A DNA stretch of 64,000 nt from Franconibacter pulveris DSM 19144 (GCA_000621185.1 KK211222.1:62001-126000), one strand, 5' to 3'; counted from the first letter of the stretch, positions 19,397 through 29,269 are shown. Program-made: numbers and translations. Notes: generated by a model not told the origin, from the letters alone.

Positions 19397-20098
19397 TTAA
19401 ATCAAAGGTTGAACAGACAAAGCGCCCTCAGCCAGTCTCAGGCGGGCGGCTTTGTTATAAAATTCGGCCGGGATCTGCTCGCTCAGCCAGTATACCCCTG
19501 CGATAGAAACCAGTTCCGCCGCAAGGCTTGTGCAAAAAATTTGCGCTTCTCGCTCGCCGCTGGCGCCTGCCAGCGCGCGTCCTCGCATCATGCCGTAGAT
19601 ATGGATGTTGCCATCGGCGATGAGCTCCGCACCCGCGCTGACGTGATTAGTCACAATTAAATCAGAATGCGGGGCATAAATACGCTGACCAGATCGGACT
19701 GGCGCATCAATAATTCGCGTTTTTGTGATGGGAGTAACAACGGGTTCGACGGGGATTTCAGGCACGACAGGCTGCGCCGCCCGGGCCTTCTCTTTACCTT
19801 CATTCAGCAAAGCGATGCCGGCGCGAGCAATCTCCGCTTTCAGCGTGTCGTCCTTACAGCCGCTGAAGCCCACCAGATGCAGCCCACTTGCCTTCACGGC
19901 GCGATGGATTTGCTGCCAGTCCACCGGCCCTTCCAGCCCGGCGATATTCACAACCACAGGCGCGTTTTTCAAAAAAGCCGGTGCCTGAGCTATTTTGTCT
20001 TCCAGCGCTTTGCGAATAACTTCCGGGTGAGCGTCATGCAAATGAACCACTGATAACGTGAAACTGCTGCCTTTAAGCTCGATGGGCGTGTTTGACAT
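19397..20098 (-). CDS. minC: Septum site-determining protein MinC
   Basis: FtsZ polymerisation inhibitor, 233 aa (E. coli 231). The start is [20 protein letters not shown] at 20098, matching the family; a longer ORF upstream is not conserved. The N-terminal FtsZ-binding domain is followed by a variable Pro/Ala/Val linker ([12 protein letters not shown]) and the C-terminal beta-helix ([20 protein letters not shown], ...GRALAGASG) that binds MinD. First gene of minCDE, divergent from ycgL. Confidence 0.96.
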   Translation of the reverse strand: MSNTPIELKGSSFTLSVVHLHDAHPEVIRKALEDKIAQAPAFLKNAPVVVNIAGLEGPVDWQQIHRAVKASGLHLVGFSGCKDDTLKAEIARAGIALLNEGKEKARAAQPVVPEIPVEPVVTPITKTRIIDAPVRSGQRIYAPHSDLIVTNHVSAGAELIADGNIHIYGMMRGRALAGASGEREAQIFCTSLAAELVSIAGVYWLSEQIPAEFYNKAARLRLAEGALSVQPLI

Positions 20099-20223
20099 CC
20101 TGGCCTTACTCAATTCAGTTTTAACCACCCACCGGGGTGGGATGATATTCCGTAGCACGTCAGGCATGTTATAGTCCCCGTTATATTGAGGCAAGTCACC
20201 ATCTGGCTAAACAGAGTAAAAAC

Positions 20224-20499
20224 ATGTTTTGTGTGATCTATAAAAGTTCCCGTCGCGAACAGACTTATCTGTATGTTGAAAAAAAAGACGATTTTTCGAA
20301 GGTGCCGACGGAATTAATGCAAAGTTTCGGCACACCCATAATGACAATGCTATTGCCATTAGACGGACGGAAAAAATTAGCGCACGCCGATCTTGATAAA
20401 GTAAAACAAGCGCTTCAGGAGCAGGGCTATTATTTGCAATTGCCGCCGCCGCCGGAAAATTTGTTGAAAGCGCATCTCGAAGCGCAAAAAAAAGCCTGA
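20224..20499 (+). CDS. ycgL: YcgL-domain protein
   Basis: UPF0745 protein of unknown function, 91 aa: [20 protein letters not shown] ... LPLDGRKKL ... LPPPPENLL. Some annotations use a longer N-terminus, but no in-frame start upstream is supported here. Divergent from minC as in E. coli, followed by a strong hairpin. Confidence 0.92.
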   Translation: MFCVIYKSSRREQTYLYVEKKDDFSKVPTELMQSFGTPIMTMLLPLDGRKKLAHADLDKVKQALQEQGYYLQLPPPPENLLKAHLEAQKKA

Positions 20500-20504
20500 C
20501 CTGC

Positions 20505-20536
20505 TCCGACGCCGCGTTTTGCGGCGTCGGCCGTTT
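20505..20536 (+). terminator. Hairpin after ycgL
   Basis: CCGACGCCGC-GTTTT-GCGGCGTCGG, a perfect 10-bp stem, followed by CCGTTTTC. The T tract is short. Confidence 0.65.
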
Positions 20537-20655
20537 TCGCCGTTTGTTTTTTCCTCTCTCTATACTGAATCCTGTTACGCTTTGAAACATTGACTCGCGC
20601 CCGGCGGGCGGAGATAGTCATTTTTCGGACAATGAGCTCGATTCAGGGGAAAGAC

Positions 20656-21315
20656 ATGTACCAACATCATAACTGGCACGGCGCGCTGCTTGATTTTCCG
20701 GTGAGCAAAGTGGTCTGTGTAGGCAGCAACTATGCCAAACATATTAAAGAGATGGGCAGCGCCACGCCGGAAGAGCCGGTGCTGTTTCTGAAGCCGGAAA
20801 CCGCGCTTTGCGATTTGCGCCAGCCGCTGGCGCTGCCGCAGGGTCTTGGCGATGTGCATCATGAAGTGGAACTGGCCGTACTTATTGGCGCGACGCTTAA
20901 GCAGGCCACGCCTGAACATGTCGCTAAAGCGATTGCCGGTTACGGCGTGGCGCTGGATCTGACCCTTCGCTCTTTGCAGAGCAAAATGAAAAAAGCGGGC
21001 CAGCCGTGGGAAAAGGCGAAAGCGTTTGATAACTCGTGCCCGGTTTCAGGGTTCATCCCGGTGGCTGAATTTCAGTCCGATCCGCAAAACACGCCGCTAA
21101 GCCTTATCGTTAACGGCGAAACGCGCCAGAACGGCACAACCGCTGACATGATCCACAAGATTGTGCCGCTGATTGCCTACATGAGCCGTTTCTTTACGCT
21201 GCGCGCAGGCGACGTTATCCTCACCGGCACGCCGGAAGGGGTAGGGCCGCTCGCCAGCGGCGATGAACTCGAAGTGCGCTTCAATGGCGAAAGCCTCAGT
21301 ACTCGCGTGCTGTAA
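20656..21315 (+). CDS. ycgM: Fumarylacetoacetate hydrolase-family protein YcgM
   Basis: 219 aa, identical in length to E. coli YcgM. The start at 20656 (MYQHHNWHGALLDFPVSKVV) has AGGGGAAAG upstream. FAH-domain metal-binding motifs are visible: VCVGSNYAKHIKEMG, VHHEVELAVLIG, TGTPEGVGPL. Related FAH-fold enzymes decarboxylate or hydrolyse beta-oxo acids such as oxaloacetate; I cannot fix the substrate from the sequence. Confidence 0.93.
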   Translation: MYQHHNWHGALLDFPVSKVVCVGSNYAKHIKEMGSATPEEPVLFLKPETALCDLRQPLALPQGLGDVHHEVELAVLIGATLKQATPEHVAKAIAGYGVALDLTLRSLQSKMKKAGQPWEKAKAFDNSCPVSGFIPVAEFQSDPQNTPLSLIVNGETRQNGTTADMIHKIVPLIAYMSRFFTLRAGDVILTGTPEGVGPLASGDELEVRFNGESLSTRVL

Positions 21316-21404
21316 TCTTCTGCCGCCCGCAGGGGCGGCAAAACTTGCATCAGGCGTCCATACTGTTTATAAGGTGCAGCTGAATTTGCTTTGCGGACAC
21401 CGGT

Positions 21405-21851
21405 ATGAACGAAACGCCTTTCTGGCAGCAAAAGAAACTGGACGAAATGAGCGACGCGGAGTGGGAATCTCTCTGCGACGGCTGCGGTCAGTGTTGCCTG
21501 CATAAACTGATGGATGAAGATACGGATGAAATTTATTTCACCAACGTCGCCTGTCGTCAGCTTAATATCAAAACCTGCCAGTGCCGTAACTATGAGCGTC
21601 GGTTCGACTTCGAGCCTGACTGCATCAAACTGACGCGGGAAAACCTGCCGACCTTTGAGTGGTTGCCGCCTACCTGCGCCTACCGCCTGTTAGCCGAAGG
21701 CAAAAATCTGCCGCTGTGGCACCCGCTGCGCACCGGTTCGAAAGCCGCCATGCACGCTGAGCGTATCTCCGTACGCCATATCGCGGTAAAAGAGTCGGAA
21801 GTGACTGACTGGCAAGATCACATACTCAATAAGCCCGACTGGGCTGAATAA
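21405..21851 (+). CDS. ycgN: Cysteine-cluster protein YcgN (UPF0260)
   Basis: 148 aa. Cysteines lie in [12 protein letters not shown] (CxxCxxCC) and in [24 protein letters not shown], a pattern of the YkgJ/UPF0153-like family that probably coordinates metal. The start [20 protein letters not shown] agrees with the E. coli protein. Function unknown. Last gene of the conserved block before the island-like 22-kb stretch. Confidence 0.92.
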   Translation: MNETPFWQQKKLDEMSDAEWESLCDGCGQCCLHKLMDEDTDEIYFTNVACRQLNIKTCQCRNYERRFDFEPDCIKLTRENLPTFEWLPPTCAYRLLAEGKNLPLWHPLRTGSKAAMHAERISVRHIAVKESEVTDWQDHILNKPDWAE

Positions 21852-21966
21852 CCTTTTCCCACCTGCGCTTTCACGCTGAGAGCGCAGGAAGTACCACCCA
21901 CCGCCTGCGTTCTCATCCGAACGCGCGATATCACCGCCTCCTCGGTTTCGTTATTAAAAAGAGACG

Positions 21967-22053
21967 GGCCAGACGGCCTTTTTTGCGCCATCGCTACCTG
22001 CAAGGTAGTGGTTTTGTCTCGTCTGAAACGACGCCAGGGCGTCATTTTCAGAC
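21967..22053 (+). repeat. Cluster of inverted repeats upstream of the recombinase-like gene
   Basis: Three hairpins in 87 bp: GGCC-AGAC-GGCC with six T residues (21967-21984); CTACCT-GCA-AGGTAG (21994-22008); and a 33-nt hairpin GTCTGAAA-C-GACGCC / GGCGTC-AT-TTTCAGAC (22021-22053). The last lies 20 bp before the ATG at 22073. The first may be the ycgN terminator; the others could be RNA leader structures or protein-binding sites. Confidence 0.6.
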
Positions 22054-22072
22054 CAACGCGAGTGATATCACA

Positions 22073-22600
22073 ATGGCTAAAGCCGAAGCTCTGACTCCGC
22101 TTGAGTTCTGGAAGATCCACGAAGCGCTGCTCAGTCACAACACTACCTATTCTGACCTCTGGTATTTTCTCTACCATGCGCCGTTAAAAATTGGTGAAGT
22201 GCTGACGCTGACCTTCGATGATATTGAAAACAGCCGCATCCGGGCCGATGAGAAGCGCGGGAACCGGGCGCTGGCCTTAAATGAAGCAGCGATGAGCGTT
22301 ATCACTAAACGCCAGAAGCGTTACCCGCAAGATGTTTATCTATTCCAGAGCCACTCCAACCGTGTAAAGGCGCAGCCGAAGGCGATTACCATCATCGCTT
22401 TTAACGCCGCGCTGCGCCAGGCGGCGGCAAAGGTGACGACGAAAAATGTCAGCAGCCAGAGCGCGCGCAAAACGCGAGCTATGCAGTTGTTGACTCAAGG
22501 GGCGGATCTGGAATTTATCAGCGTAATGCTTAACCACCATGACGCCGCCTATACGCGGGCGTGGCTGGGCGCTGATGAGGAAAAGACGAAGGCGGCGTGA
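22073..22600 (+). CDS. Degenerate tyrosine-recombinase-like protein
   Basis: 175 aa aligned to the catalytic domain of XerD/FimB-type recombinases with no N-terminal core-binding domain. Catalytic positions: Arg I is Lys39 (APLKIGEVLTL), the His of HxxR is Gln129, Arg II is kept (Arg132 in QSARKTRAMQLL), the LGH His is kept as His155 (MLNHHD), and the nucleophilic Tyr is Trp164 (TRAWLG). A Tyr at 160 is four residues away. The start at 22073 (MAKAEALTPLEFW) was chosen over 21983, which would run through the hairpins. Strand cleavage is unlikely; a DNA-binding regulator or a decaying integrase is possible. Confidence 0.8.
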   Translation: MAKAEALTPLEFWKIHEALLSHNTTYSDLWYFLYHAPLKIGEVLTLTFDDIENSRIRADEKRGNRALALNEAAMSVITKRQKRYPQDVYLFQSHSNRVKAQPKAITIIAFNAALRQAAAKVTTKNVSSQSARKTRAMQLLTQGADLEFISVMLNHHDAAYTRAWLGADEEKTKAA

Positions 22601-22611
22601 AGTAAAAAGAA

Positions 22612-22645
22612 AAGGCCGCCGGAGCGACCTTTTCTCTTATTTTTT
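22612..22645 (+). terminator. Hairpin between the recombinase-like gene and the small ORF
   Basis: AAAAGG-CCGCCGGAGCGA-CCTTTT followed by CTCTTATTTTTTA. Serves the plus-strand gene; the A-rich left side also allows function on the other strand. Confidence 0.55.
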
Positions 22646-22726
22646 AGTCGGGGTCGGTTTTTTATCCCCGGACTCCGGCGCGTCGTTTGGGTTATCTTTT
22701 TCGACGTTAAGTTTGTAAGCTCGCAT
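22637..22726 (-). CDS. Small 29-aa hydrophilic protein
   Basis: Thirty codons from ATG at 22726 to TAA, starting MRAYKLNVEKDNPNDAPE and ending TPTKK; charged and proline-rich, with no membrane segment. The start has a near-perfect ACAGGAGGACAG Shine-Dalgarno, unlike chance ORFs. It is convergent with the recombinase-like gene. I do not recognise the family. The region from 22740 to 22935 beyond it shows no gene. Confidence 0.55.
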   Translation of the reverse strand: MRAYKLNVEKDNPNDAPESGDKKPTPTKK

Positions 22727-22935
22727 CTGTCCTCCTGTCATTATCAAGGTTCACTTCAGTGTAGGACGGCTTCGCCGCAACAAGCCAGGCGGCAACGAGC
22801 ACTCCAGGAATCATCCGGCTCCATCCTGCGCAAGATGCAGACTTACCTCACGCCGCCTTAATCGCCTGAAAGACAAAAAGCTGCTGCCAGACCAGCCGGC
22901 TATCCGCCTGACGGGGATAGCCGGCGGCAAAAAGA

Positions 22936-23469
22936 TTAGAAGCGGCCGAAAAGGTCGCGTTTTTTAGGTTTGAAAAACTGAGCGATAACCACCAGCGCCG
23001 CCACCAGCAGATAAGCGGCGAAAATAACCATCAGCCACTGCGGCATTTCAAGCGACAGGAAAGACCACTGGCGCTCTGCGCAGTCGCCGCTTGCGACAAA
23101 TACCTGCGGCAGCCATTTATCCAGCGGCAGCCACGTCGGGAACCGCGCGGCGAAATCACAGGTAGCGAACGGGGAAGGGTGCAGCTGAACCATGGTGTGC
23201 TCATAGGAGAGCATCAGCCCTTTCACGGCGCTGTAAAGCCAGATAAGGATAGCCACAAAACGCAGCGGCGTTTTCGGCGCGATGGCGCCCACAAGCCCGG
23301 CGCCCATTACGCCAAACAGCGCGCATCGTTCATAAATACACAAAACACAAGGCTTCAGCATCATGACATGCTGGAACCACAGCGCCACCATTTCGAGCGC
23401 AAAAGCGGTCAATGCTAACAGCAGCCAGGCGCCGCGTCCTCGTGAGCATTGGTTTAAAAATCGCAACAT
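22936..23469 (-). CDS. dsbB: Disulfide bond formation protein DsbB
   Basis: Quinone-linked inner-membrane oxidase of DsbA, 177 aa (E. coli 176). Four TM helices. The first periplasmic loop carries CVLC (redox pair) and the second carries Cys in [11 protein letters not shown] and [10 protein letters not shown]. The start [20 protein letters not shown] is conserved. Downstream of nhaB, with a hairpin in between. Confidence 0.97.
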   Translation of the reverse strand: MLRFLNQCSRGRGAWLLLALTAFALEMVALWFQHVMMLKPCVLCIYERCALFGVMGAGLVGAIAPKTPLRFVAILIWLYSAVKGLMLSYEHTMVQLHPSPFATCDFAARFPTWLPLDKWLPQVFVASGDCAERQWSFLSLEMPQWLMVIFAAYLLVAALVVIAQFFKPKKRDLFGRF

Positions 23470-23575
23470 AGTTATTTCCCTGCAGGATGCGTTGAACGGG
23501 CAGTGTAAACCAATTCATTTTCCGCGCCACTAGCGTAGCGAAAAAATAGAGATAAGAGCCTGCCCGTAAGGGAAA

Positions 23576-23600
23576 TTTGGGGCCCTAAAGGGCCCAAAAG
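23576..23600 (-). terminator. nhaB terminator-like palindrome
   Basis: TTTGGGCCC-TTTA-GGGCCCCAAA, immediately after the nhaB stop on the minus strand. Confidence 0.6.
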
Positions 23601-25148
23601 TTACATCGATGGGGTGGATATCCACTGATGCGCCAGCAGCCATTCGGTGAAGGGCGTCAGCGGGTAAGCCACGCACAGCAGCCCGACCAGCGTTAGCACA
23701 AGGGTATAGGGCAGCGCCATCCACACCATCCGGCCATAGGAGAGACGGATAAGCGGCGCCAGCGCTGAGGTAAGCAGGAACAGAAACGCCGCCTGGCCGT
23801 TCGGCGTGGCGACCGAAGGCAGGTTGGTGCCGGTATTAATCGCCACCGCCAGCAGCTCAAACTGCTTCACGTCGATAACCCCCTGCTGCAGCGCGTTCTT
23901 CGCTTCGTTGATATAAACGGTGCCGACAAAGACGTTATCGGAAATCGACGACAGCAGGCCGTTAAAGAGATAGAAAAGCGAAAGCTGCGCGTGAGGCGAG
24001 GCGTCCAGCACAAACTGGATAATCGGCGCAAAAAGATGCTGGTCGATAATCACCGCCACAACGGCGAAGAAGACCGTCAGCAGCGCGGTAAAAGGCAGCG
24101 CTTCGGTAAAGGCTTTGCCGATCGCGTGCTCGTCAGTCACGCCGCAAAGCGCGGTGGCGAAAATAATGACGGAAAGCCCGATAAGTCCTACCTCCGCCAG
24201 ATGAAGCGCCAGCGCAACGATAAGCCATACGGCGATAACGCCCTGCACGAGAAGCCGCACGCGGTCCTGCGGGCTGCGTTTGCGCGCGCTCTCCTGATCG
24301 TAGTCACGCAGAATCGTGCGCACCTCTTCAGGCAGCGTAGCGCCATAACCAAAGGTTTTGGTTTTCTCCAGCAGAACGCAGGTCAGCAGGCCGCAAAGCA
24401 GCACCGGCACGCTCACTGGCGCCATGCGCAGCAGGAAATCAACAAAGCTCCAGTCCGCCGCTTTGGCGATAATCAGGTTCTGCGGTTCCCCTACCATAGT
24501 CATAACACCGCCAAGCGCGGTGCCGACGCCAGCGTGCATCATCAGGCTGCGCAGAAAGGCGCGGAATTGTTCCAGGTCTTCCCGTTGCTGCTTGTCGATG
24601 TTGGAATCATCAAGCAGATCCTGATGCTCATCGCGTGAAGAGGCAACCCGATGATAAATGCCGTAAAAACCGACCGCGACGCTAATCACTACCGCCACAA
24701 CGGTCAGCGCATCGAGGAACGCGGATAAAAACGCGGCGGCGAAGCAAAAAGAGAGCGAGAGCAGCGCTTTAGAACGAATGCCAAGCAACAGCCTGGTAAA
24801 AATCAGCAGCAACAGCTGCTTCATAAAATAGATGCCCGCGACCATGAAGATAAGCAGCAGGATCACCTCTAGATTATTGGCCAGCTCTTCACGGACATGA
24901 TTGGGCGTGGTCATCCCAATCATCACCGCTTCAATGGCCAGCAGCCCGCCTGGCAGCAGCGGATAGCATTTCAGCGCCATCGCCAGCGTAAAAATAAATT
25001 CGGCCACCAGCATCCAGCCCGCGATAAAAGGGTTAATCCAGAACACCAGCGGGTTGAGTATCAAAAACAGAAGCAGCGTCAGCTTATACCAGTTCGGCGA
25101 CTGGCCGAGAAAATTGCGGTAAAAGGCGCGGCTGAATGACATTTCCAT
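23601..25148 (-). CDS. nhaB: Na+/H+ antiporter NhaB
   Basis: 515-aa inner-membrane antiporter (E. coli 513). The chosen start at 25148 ([20 protein letters not shown]) matches the family; an ORF extension to 25205 is unconserved. About 12 TM segments; conserved blocks include [37 protein letters not shown] and [16 protein letters not shown]. Divergent from fadR, as in E. coli. Confidence 0.96.
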   Translation of the reverse strand: MEMSFSRAFYRNFLGQSPNWYKLTLLLFLILNPLVFWINPFIAGWMLVAEFIFTLAMALKCYPLLPGGLLAIEAVMIGMTTPNHVREELANNLEVILLLIFMVAGIYFMKQLLLLIFTRLLLGIRSKALLSLSFCFAAAFLSAFLDALTVVAVVISVAVGFYGIYHRVASSRDEHQDLLDDSNIDKQQREDLEQFRAFLRSLMMHAGVGTALGGVMTMVGEPQNLIIAKAADWSFVDFLLRMAPVSVPVLLCGLLTCVLLEKTKTFGYGATLPEEVRTILRDYDQESARKRSPQDRVRLLVQGVIAVWLIVALALHLAEVGLIGLSVIIFATALCGVTDEHAIGKAFTEALPFTALLTVFFAVVAVIIDQHLFAPIIQFVLDASPHAQLSLFYLFNGLLSSISDNVFVGTVYINEAKNALQQGVIDVKQFELLAVAINTGTNLPSVATPNGQAAFLFLLTSALAPLIRLSYGRMVWMALPYTLVLTLVGLLCVAYPLTPFTEWLLAHQWISTPSM

Positions 25149-25302
25149 GCGTAGTCCTTGCAGTAACAGCAGATCTTTTTTGAAGGGAGAAGAGTAACGG
25201 CCCACGCCTGGTCAGGCAACTGTGAAAGCCCGGCGGTAATTAGCAAAAAGTAAACCAGGATCCCTTTTTTCACCAGCTGCTGCGCTATCTGTGCTAAACC
25301 TC

Positions 25303-25319
25303 ATCTGGTATGATGAGTG
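25303..25319 (+). promoter_or_regulatory. Extended -10 promoter and FadR-like half-site upstream of fadR
   Basis: ATCTGGTATGATGAGTG contains TGGTATGAT, an extended -10 element, and resembles the FadR operator form. It lies 32 bp upstream of the fadR ATG. FadR autoregulation here is inference. Confidence 0.45.
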
Positions 25320-25350
25320 AATTTTGCATAGGTGTAATGGAAATCGCATT

Positions 25351-26070
25351 ATGGTTATAAAGGCGCAGAGCCCAGCGGGTTTCGCGGAAGAGTACATTAT
25401 CGAAAGCATCTGGAATAACCGTTTTCCTCCCGGTTCTATTCTGCCTGCTGAACGCGAACTCTCTGAACTTATTGGTGTAACACGCACAACGCTGCGTGAA
25501 GTTTTACAGCGCCTTGCTCGGGATGGCTGGCTGACTATTCAGCACGGCAAGCCGACGAAGGTTAATAATTTCTGGGAAACCTCGGGGCTTAACATTCTGG
25601 AAACGCTGGCGCGTCTCGATCACGAGAGCGTGCCGCAGCTTATCGACAACCTGCTGTCGGTGCGCACCAATATCTCAACCATTTTTATTCGCACCGCGTT
25701 GCGGCTTCATCCCGATCAGGCGCAGCAGGTGCTCGCCACGGCCAGCGAGGTGGAAGACCACGCGGATGCGTTTGCAGAGCTGGATTACAACATTTTCCGC
25801 GGTCTGGCTTTTGCTTCAGGCAACCCCATTTACGGCCTCATACTGAACGGCATGAAAGGGTTGTATACCCGCATCGGGCGCCACTATTTTTCAAGCCCCG
25901 AAGCGCGCAGCCTGGCGCTCGGTTTCTACCATCATCTGGCGAAGTTGTGTGACGCAGGCGATTACGAAGCGGTTTACAATGTAGTACGCGCCTACGGTCG
26001 CGACAGCGGGGAAATCTGGCACCGCATGCAGAAAAACCTGCCGGGCGATCTGGCGATGCACAGTCGCTAA
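25351..26070 (+). CDS. fadR: Fatty-acid metabolism regulator FadR
   Basis: GntR-family regulator, 239 aa as in E. coli. It represses fad genes and activates fabA/fabB; long-chain acyl-CoA releases it from DNA. Winged helix-turn-helix at residues 8-74 ([26 protein letters not shown] and [15 protein letters not shown]); acyl-CoA-binding helical C-domain. The start at 25351 ([15 protein letters not shown]) was chosen over 25324, which adds nine unconserved residues. A terminator shared with ycgB follows. Confidence 0.97.
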   Translation: MVIKAQSPAGFAEEYIIESIWNNRFPPGSILPAERELSELIGVTRTTLREVLQRLARDGWLTIQHGKPTKVNNFWETSGLNILETLARLDHESVPQLIDNLLSVRTNISTIFIRTALRLHPDQAQQVLATASEVEDHADAFAELDYNIFRGLAFASGNPIYGLILNGMKGLYTRIGRHYFSSPEARSLALGFYHHLAKLCDAGDYEAVYNVVRAYGRDSGEIWHRMQKNLPGDLAMHSR

Positions 26071-26081
26071 GCGCAGACAGT

Positions 26082-26110
26082 AAAAAGGCTTCCTTCGGGA
26101 AGCCTTTTTC
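26082..26110. terminator. Bidirectional terminator between fadR and ycgB
   Basis: AAAAAGGCTTCC-TTC-GGGAAGCCTTTTT, A and T runs on either side of a strong stem. Confidence 0.9.
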
Positions 26111-26113
26111 GCG

Positions 26114-27649
26114 TTACAGGCTGTTGAGCCGTGGCGGGCAGCGCTCCAGCAGCTCAATGCTGCCGTCTTCGTTCTGCTGCTCCAGCATAACGTCAAACCC
26201 CCACAGGCGATGCACATGCTTGAGCACTTCCCGACGGCCCCGGTCCAGCGGCGCGCGGTTATGAGGAATGTAGCGTAGCGTCAGCGAACGGTCGCCGCGC
26301 AGGTCGACGTTCCACACCTGGATATTCGGCTCAAGGTTGCTCAGGTTGTACTGCGCCGAGAGCTTGTTGCGGATCTCCCGATAACCCTCTTCATTGTGAA
26401 TAGCGGAAATTTCCAGGTAGTTATTACGGTCATCGTCCAGCACCGTAAACAGGCGGAAATCACGCATCACCTTCGGCGACAGGAACTGGCTGATAAAGCT
26501 CTCGTCTTTGAAATCGCGCATGGCGAAATGCAGCGTGTCGAGCCAGTCGGAGCCGGCGATGTCCGGGAACCAGTATTTATCCTCTTCCGTCGGCGACTGG
26601 CAGATGCGCTTAATGTCCTGGAACATCGCAAAGCCCAGCGCATAGGGATTAATGCCGTTGTACCACGGGCTGTTGTAAGGCGGCTGGAACACCACGTTGG
26701 TGTGGCTGTGTAAAAACTCCAGCATAAAGCGCTCGGTCACTTTGCCTTCGTCGTACAGGTGATTAAGGATGGTGTAGTGCCAGAACGTGGCCCACCCTTC
26801 GTTCATCACCTGCGTCTGTTTTTGCGGATAGAAATACTGACTGACTTTACGCACGATGCGCAGGATCTCACGCTGCCAGGGCTCCAGAAGCGGTGCGTTT
26901 TTCTCCATAAAATAGAGCAAGTTCTCCTGCGGCTCGGAAGGATAACGGCGCGCCGCTTCTATCGTTTTCTCCTCTTCGCGACGCGGCAGGGTGCGCCAGA
27001 GCATATTCACCTGGCTTTGCAGATACTCTTCGCGGCTCTTCTGCCGCGCTTTCTCCTCCTGCAAAGAGATTTTCTGCGGGCGTTTATAACGATCCACGCC
27101 GTAGTTCATCAGCGCATGACAGGAGTCGAGCAGTTTTTCCACTTCCACTACGCCGTAGCGCTCTTCGCATTCGGTAATATAGTTGCGGGCGAAGATGAGG
27201 TAATCGATTATCGAGCTGGCGTCAGTCCAGCTGCGGAACAAATAATTGTTTTTAAAGAAGGAGTTGTGACCATAGCAGGCGTGCGCCATTACTAGCGCCT
27301 GCATGGTGATCGTGTTCTCCTCCATCAGGTAGGCGATACAGGGGTTTGAGTTAATCACAATTTCATAGGCCAGCCCCTGCTGCCCATGTTTGTAGAGTCG
27401 CTCCGTTTCAATAAACTTTTTACCAAACGACCAGTGGGGATAGTTAATCGGCATGCCGACGCTTGAATAAGCATCCATCATCTGTTCGGAGGTAATGATT
27501 TCAATCTGATGCGGATAGGTTTCCAGCCGGTAGAGTTTCGCTACGCGGTCAATCTCGGCGAGATAGGTATCCAGCAGATCAAACGTCCAGTCAGGTCCAT
27601 CGCTCAGACGTCGGGTATCCTTGGTGGTGGGATCAGTTACGGTAGCCAT
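26114..27649 (-). CDS. ycgB: SpoVR-family protein YcgB
   Basis: 511 aa (E. coli 510). Family blocks include MPINYPHWSFGKKF, QGLAYEIVINSNPCIAYLME, MVMAHACYGHNSFFKNNYLF-like QALVMAHACYGHNSFFKNN, and LYDEGKVTERFMLEFLHSHTN. SpoVR relatives are needed for spore cortex in Bacillus; in enterobacteria ycgB is a sigma-S/stationary-phase gene that acts with yeaGH. Biochemical function unknown. Convergent with fadR. Confidence 0.95.
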   Translation of the reverse strand: MATVTDPTTKDTRRLSDGPDWTFDLLDTYLAEIDRVAKLYRLETYPHQIEIITSEQMMDAYSSVGMPINYPHWSFGKKFIETERLYKHGQQGLAYEIVINSNPCIAYLMEENTITMQALVMAHACYGHNSFFKNNYLFRSWTDASSIIDYLIFARNYITECEERYGVVEVEKLLDSCHALMNYGVDRYKRPQKISLQEEKARQKSREEYLQSQVNMLWRTLPRREEEKTIEAARRYPSEPQENLLYFMEKNAPLLEPWQREILRIVRKVSQYFYPQKQTQVMNEGWATFWHYTILNHLYDEGKVTERFMLEFLHSHTNVVFQPPYNSPWYNGINPYALGFAMFQDIKRICQSPTEEDKYWFPDIAGSDWLDTLHFAMRDFKDESFISQFLSPKVMRDFRLFTVLDDDRNNYLEISAIHNEEGYREIRNKLSAQYNLSNLEPNIQVWNVDLRGDRSLTLRYIPHNRAPLDRGRREVLKHVHRLWGFDVMLEQQNEDGSIELLERCPPRLNSL

Positions 27650-27865
27650 AGCGCGCCCTCATTGTTAGCGGCCCTCGTCTGGAGAAGGGCCTCATTTCAA
27701 GCATAGAACACAGCGGAAAATTGAACGACGCGCCAAAATTTTTTCTACGCGATTTTGCGATCCCGGCTATCGGAAAAAAGCGGCGTCGGCAGCATTTTAT
27801 CTTGTCGCTAATCTAACCGAAGCAGGACCTTCTGAATCTCAACTGCCTGTGCTGGTGGGAAAAGG

Positions 27866-27881
27866 TGTGAAATGAGTCACC
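27866..27881 (+). promoter_or_regulatory. CRP site of the dadAX promoter
   Basis: TGTGA-AATGAG-TCACC is a strong CRP half-site pair. A TATCAAT -10-like element at 27921-27927 places the site at about -61.5, a class I position. E. coli dadAX is activated by CRP and controlled by Lrp. The rest of the 27650-27970 gap is AT-rich promoter DNA with no gene. Confidence 0.65.
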
Positions 27882-27970
27882 ATAAAAAAGCCATATGTTG
27901 AATAACATTTTCATCCAGGTTATCAATTTGTAAGCAGTTAATTATTCTTCAATCTGGAATCGGAGTGATT

Positions 27971-29269
27971 ATGCATGTAGTCGTGCTGGGAAGTGGGGTA
28001 GTGGGCGTCACCAGCGCCTGGTATTTACGACAGGCAGGCCATGACGTAACGGTAATCGACCGCGAGCCCGGCCCGGCGCTGGAAACCAGCGCCGCCAACG
28101 CCGGACAGATCTCCCCCGGTTACGCCGCGCCCTGGGCGGCGCCTGGTGTGCCGCTGAAAGCCATTAAGTGGATGTTCCAGCGCCACGCGCCGCTGGCGAT
28201 AAGCCTCGACGGCACCCGTTTCCAGCTCCAGTGGATGTGGCAAATGCTGCGCAACTGCGACACCCGGCACTACATGCAGAATAAAGGCCGCATGGTGCGC
28301 CTGGCCGAATACAGCCGCGACTGTTTAAAAGCGCTGCGTGAAAGCACCGGCATTCAGTACGAAGGACGTCAGGGCGGCACGTTACAACTTTTCCGCACCG
28401 CTCAGCAGTATGAAAACGCTTCGCGGGATATCGCAGTGCTGCAAAGCGAAGGGGTGCCTTATCGTCTGCTGGAATCCGCCCAGCTGGCGGAAGTGGAGCC
28501 GGCGCTGGCGGGAGTCGCCCACAAGCTGACCGGCGGTTTACAGCTGCCTAACGACGAAACTGGCGACTGTCAGCTTTTCACCCAGCGACTGGCGAAAATG
28601 GCCGAAGAGGCGGGCGTGGTGTTTCGCTACAATACCCCCGTGGACCGCCTGCTTTATGAAGGTCAGCGCATTTACGGCGTGAAATGCGGCGAAGAGGTGG
28701 TAAAAGCGGATGGCTACGTAATGGCTTTCGGCTCGTATTCCACCGCCATGCTGAAGGGCATTGTCGATATCCCGGTTTATCCGCTCAAAGGGTATTCGCT
28801 CACCATTCCGGTGGCGGAAGAGAGCGGCGCGCCCGTCTCCACGGTGCTTGACGAAACATACAAAATTGCTATTACCCGCTTCGACAACCGGATCCGCGTG
28901 GGCGGCATGGCGGAAATCGTCGGTTTCAACACCGAACTGCTGCAACCGCGCCGCGAAACGCTGGAGATGGTGGTGCGCGATCTCTATCCGCGCGGCGGTA
29001 AAATTGAAGCGGCGCAGTTCTGGACAGGGCTGCGGCCGATGACGCCGGACGGCACGCCGGTGGTGGGCCGCACGCCGTTTAAAAATCTCTGGCTTAACAC
29101 CGGTCACGGTACGCTTGGCTGGACCATGGCCTGTGGCTCCGGGCAACTGCTGAGCGACCTGATTTCCGGGCGCACCCCCGCCATTCCGTTTGACGATCTC
29201 GGCGTGGCGCGCTATCGCGCGGACTTTACGCCATCTTCTTCGCATCGCCTGCACGGCGCGCATCAGTAA
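27971..29269 (+). CDS. dadA: D-amino acid dehydrogenase small subunit
   Basis: FAD enzyme that oxidises D-alanine and other D-amino acids to 2-oxo acids at the inner membrane, 432 aa as in E. coli. Rossmann motif [17 protein letters not shown] at the N-terminus; [22 protein letters not shown] follows. The start ATG at 27971 follows CGGAG; a GTG six bases upstream is less likely. Operon with dadX, 14 nt apart. Confidence 0.97.
   Translation: MHVVVLGSGVVGVTSAWYLRQAGHDVTVIDREPGPALETSAANAGQISPGYAAPWAAPGVPLKAIKWMFQRHAPLAISLDGTRFQLQWMWQMLRNCDTRHYMQNKGRMVRLAEYSRDCLKALRESTGIQYEGRQGGTLQLFRTAQQYENASRDIAVLQSEGVPYRLLESAQLAEVEPALAGVAHKLTGGLQLPNDETGDCQLFTQRLAKMAEEAGVVFRYNTPVDRLLYEGQRIYGVKCGEEVVKADGYVMAFGSYSTAMLKGIVDIPVYPLKGYSLTIPVAEESGAPVSTVLDETYKIAITRFDNRIRVGGMAEIVGFNTELLQPRRETLEMVVRDLYPRGGKIEAAQFWTGLRPMTPDGTPVVGRTPFKNLWLNTGHGTLGWTMACGSGQLLSDLISGRTPAIPFDDLGVARYRADFTPSSSHRLHGAHQ

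Noticed and set aside
21983-22072. Longer start of the recombinase-like protein
   Set aside because: The first 30 codons cover the inverted-repeat hairpins and look non-coding; the ATG at 22073 begins the region aligned to XerD.
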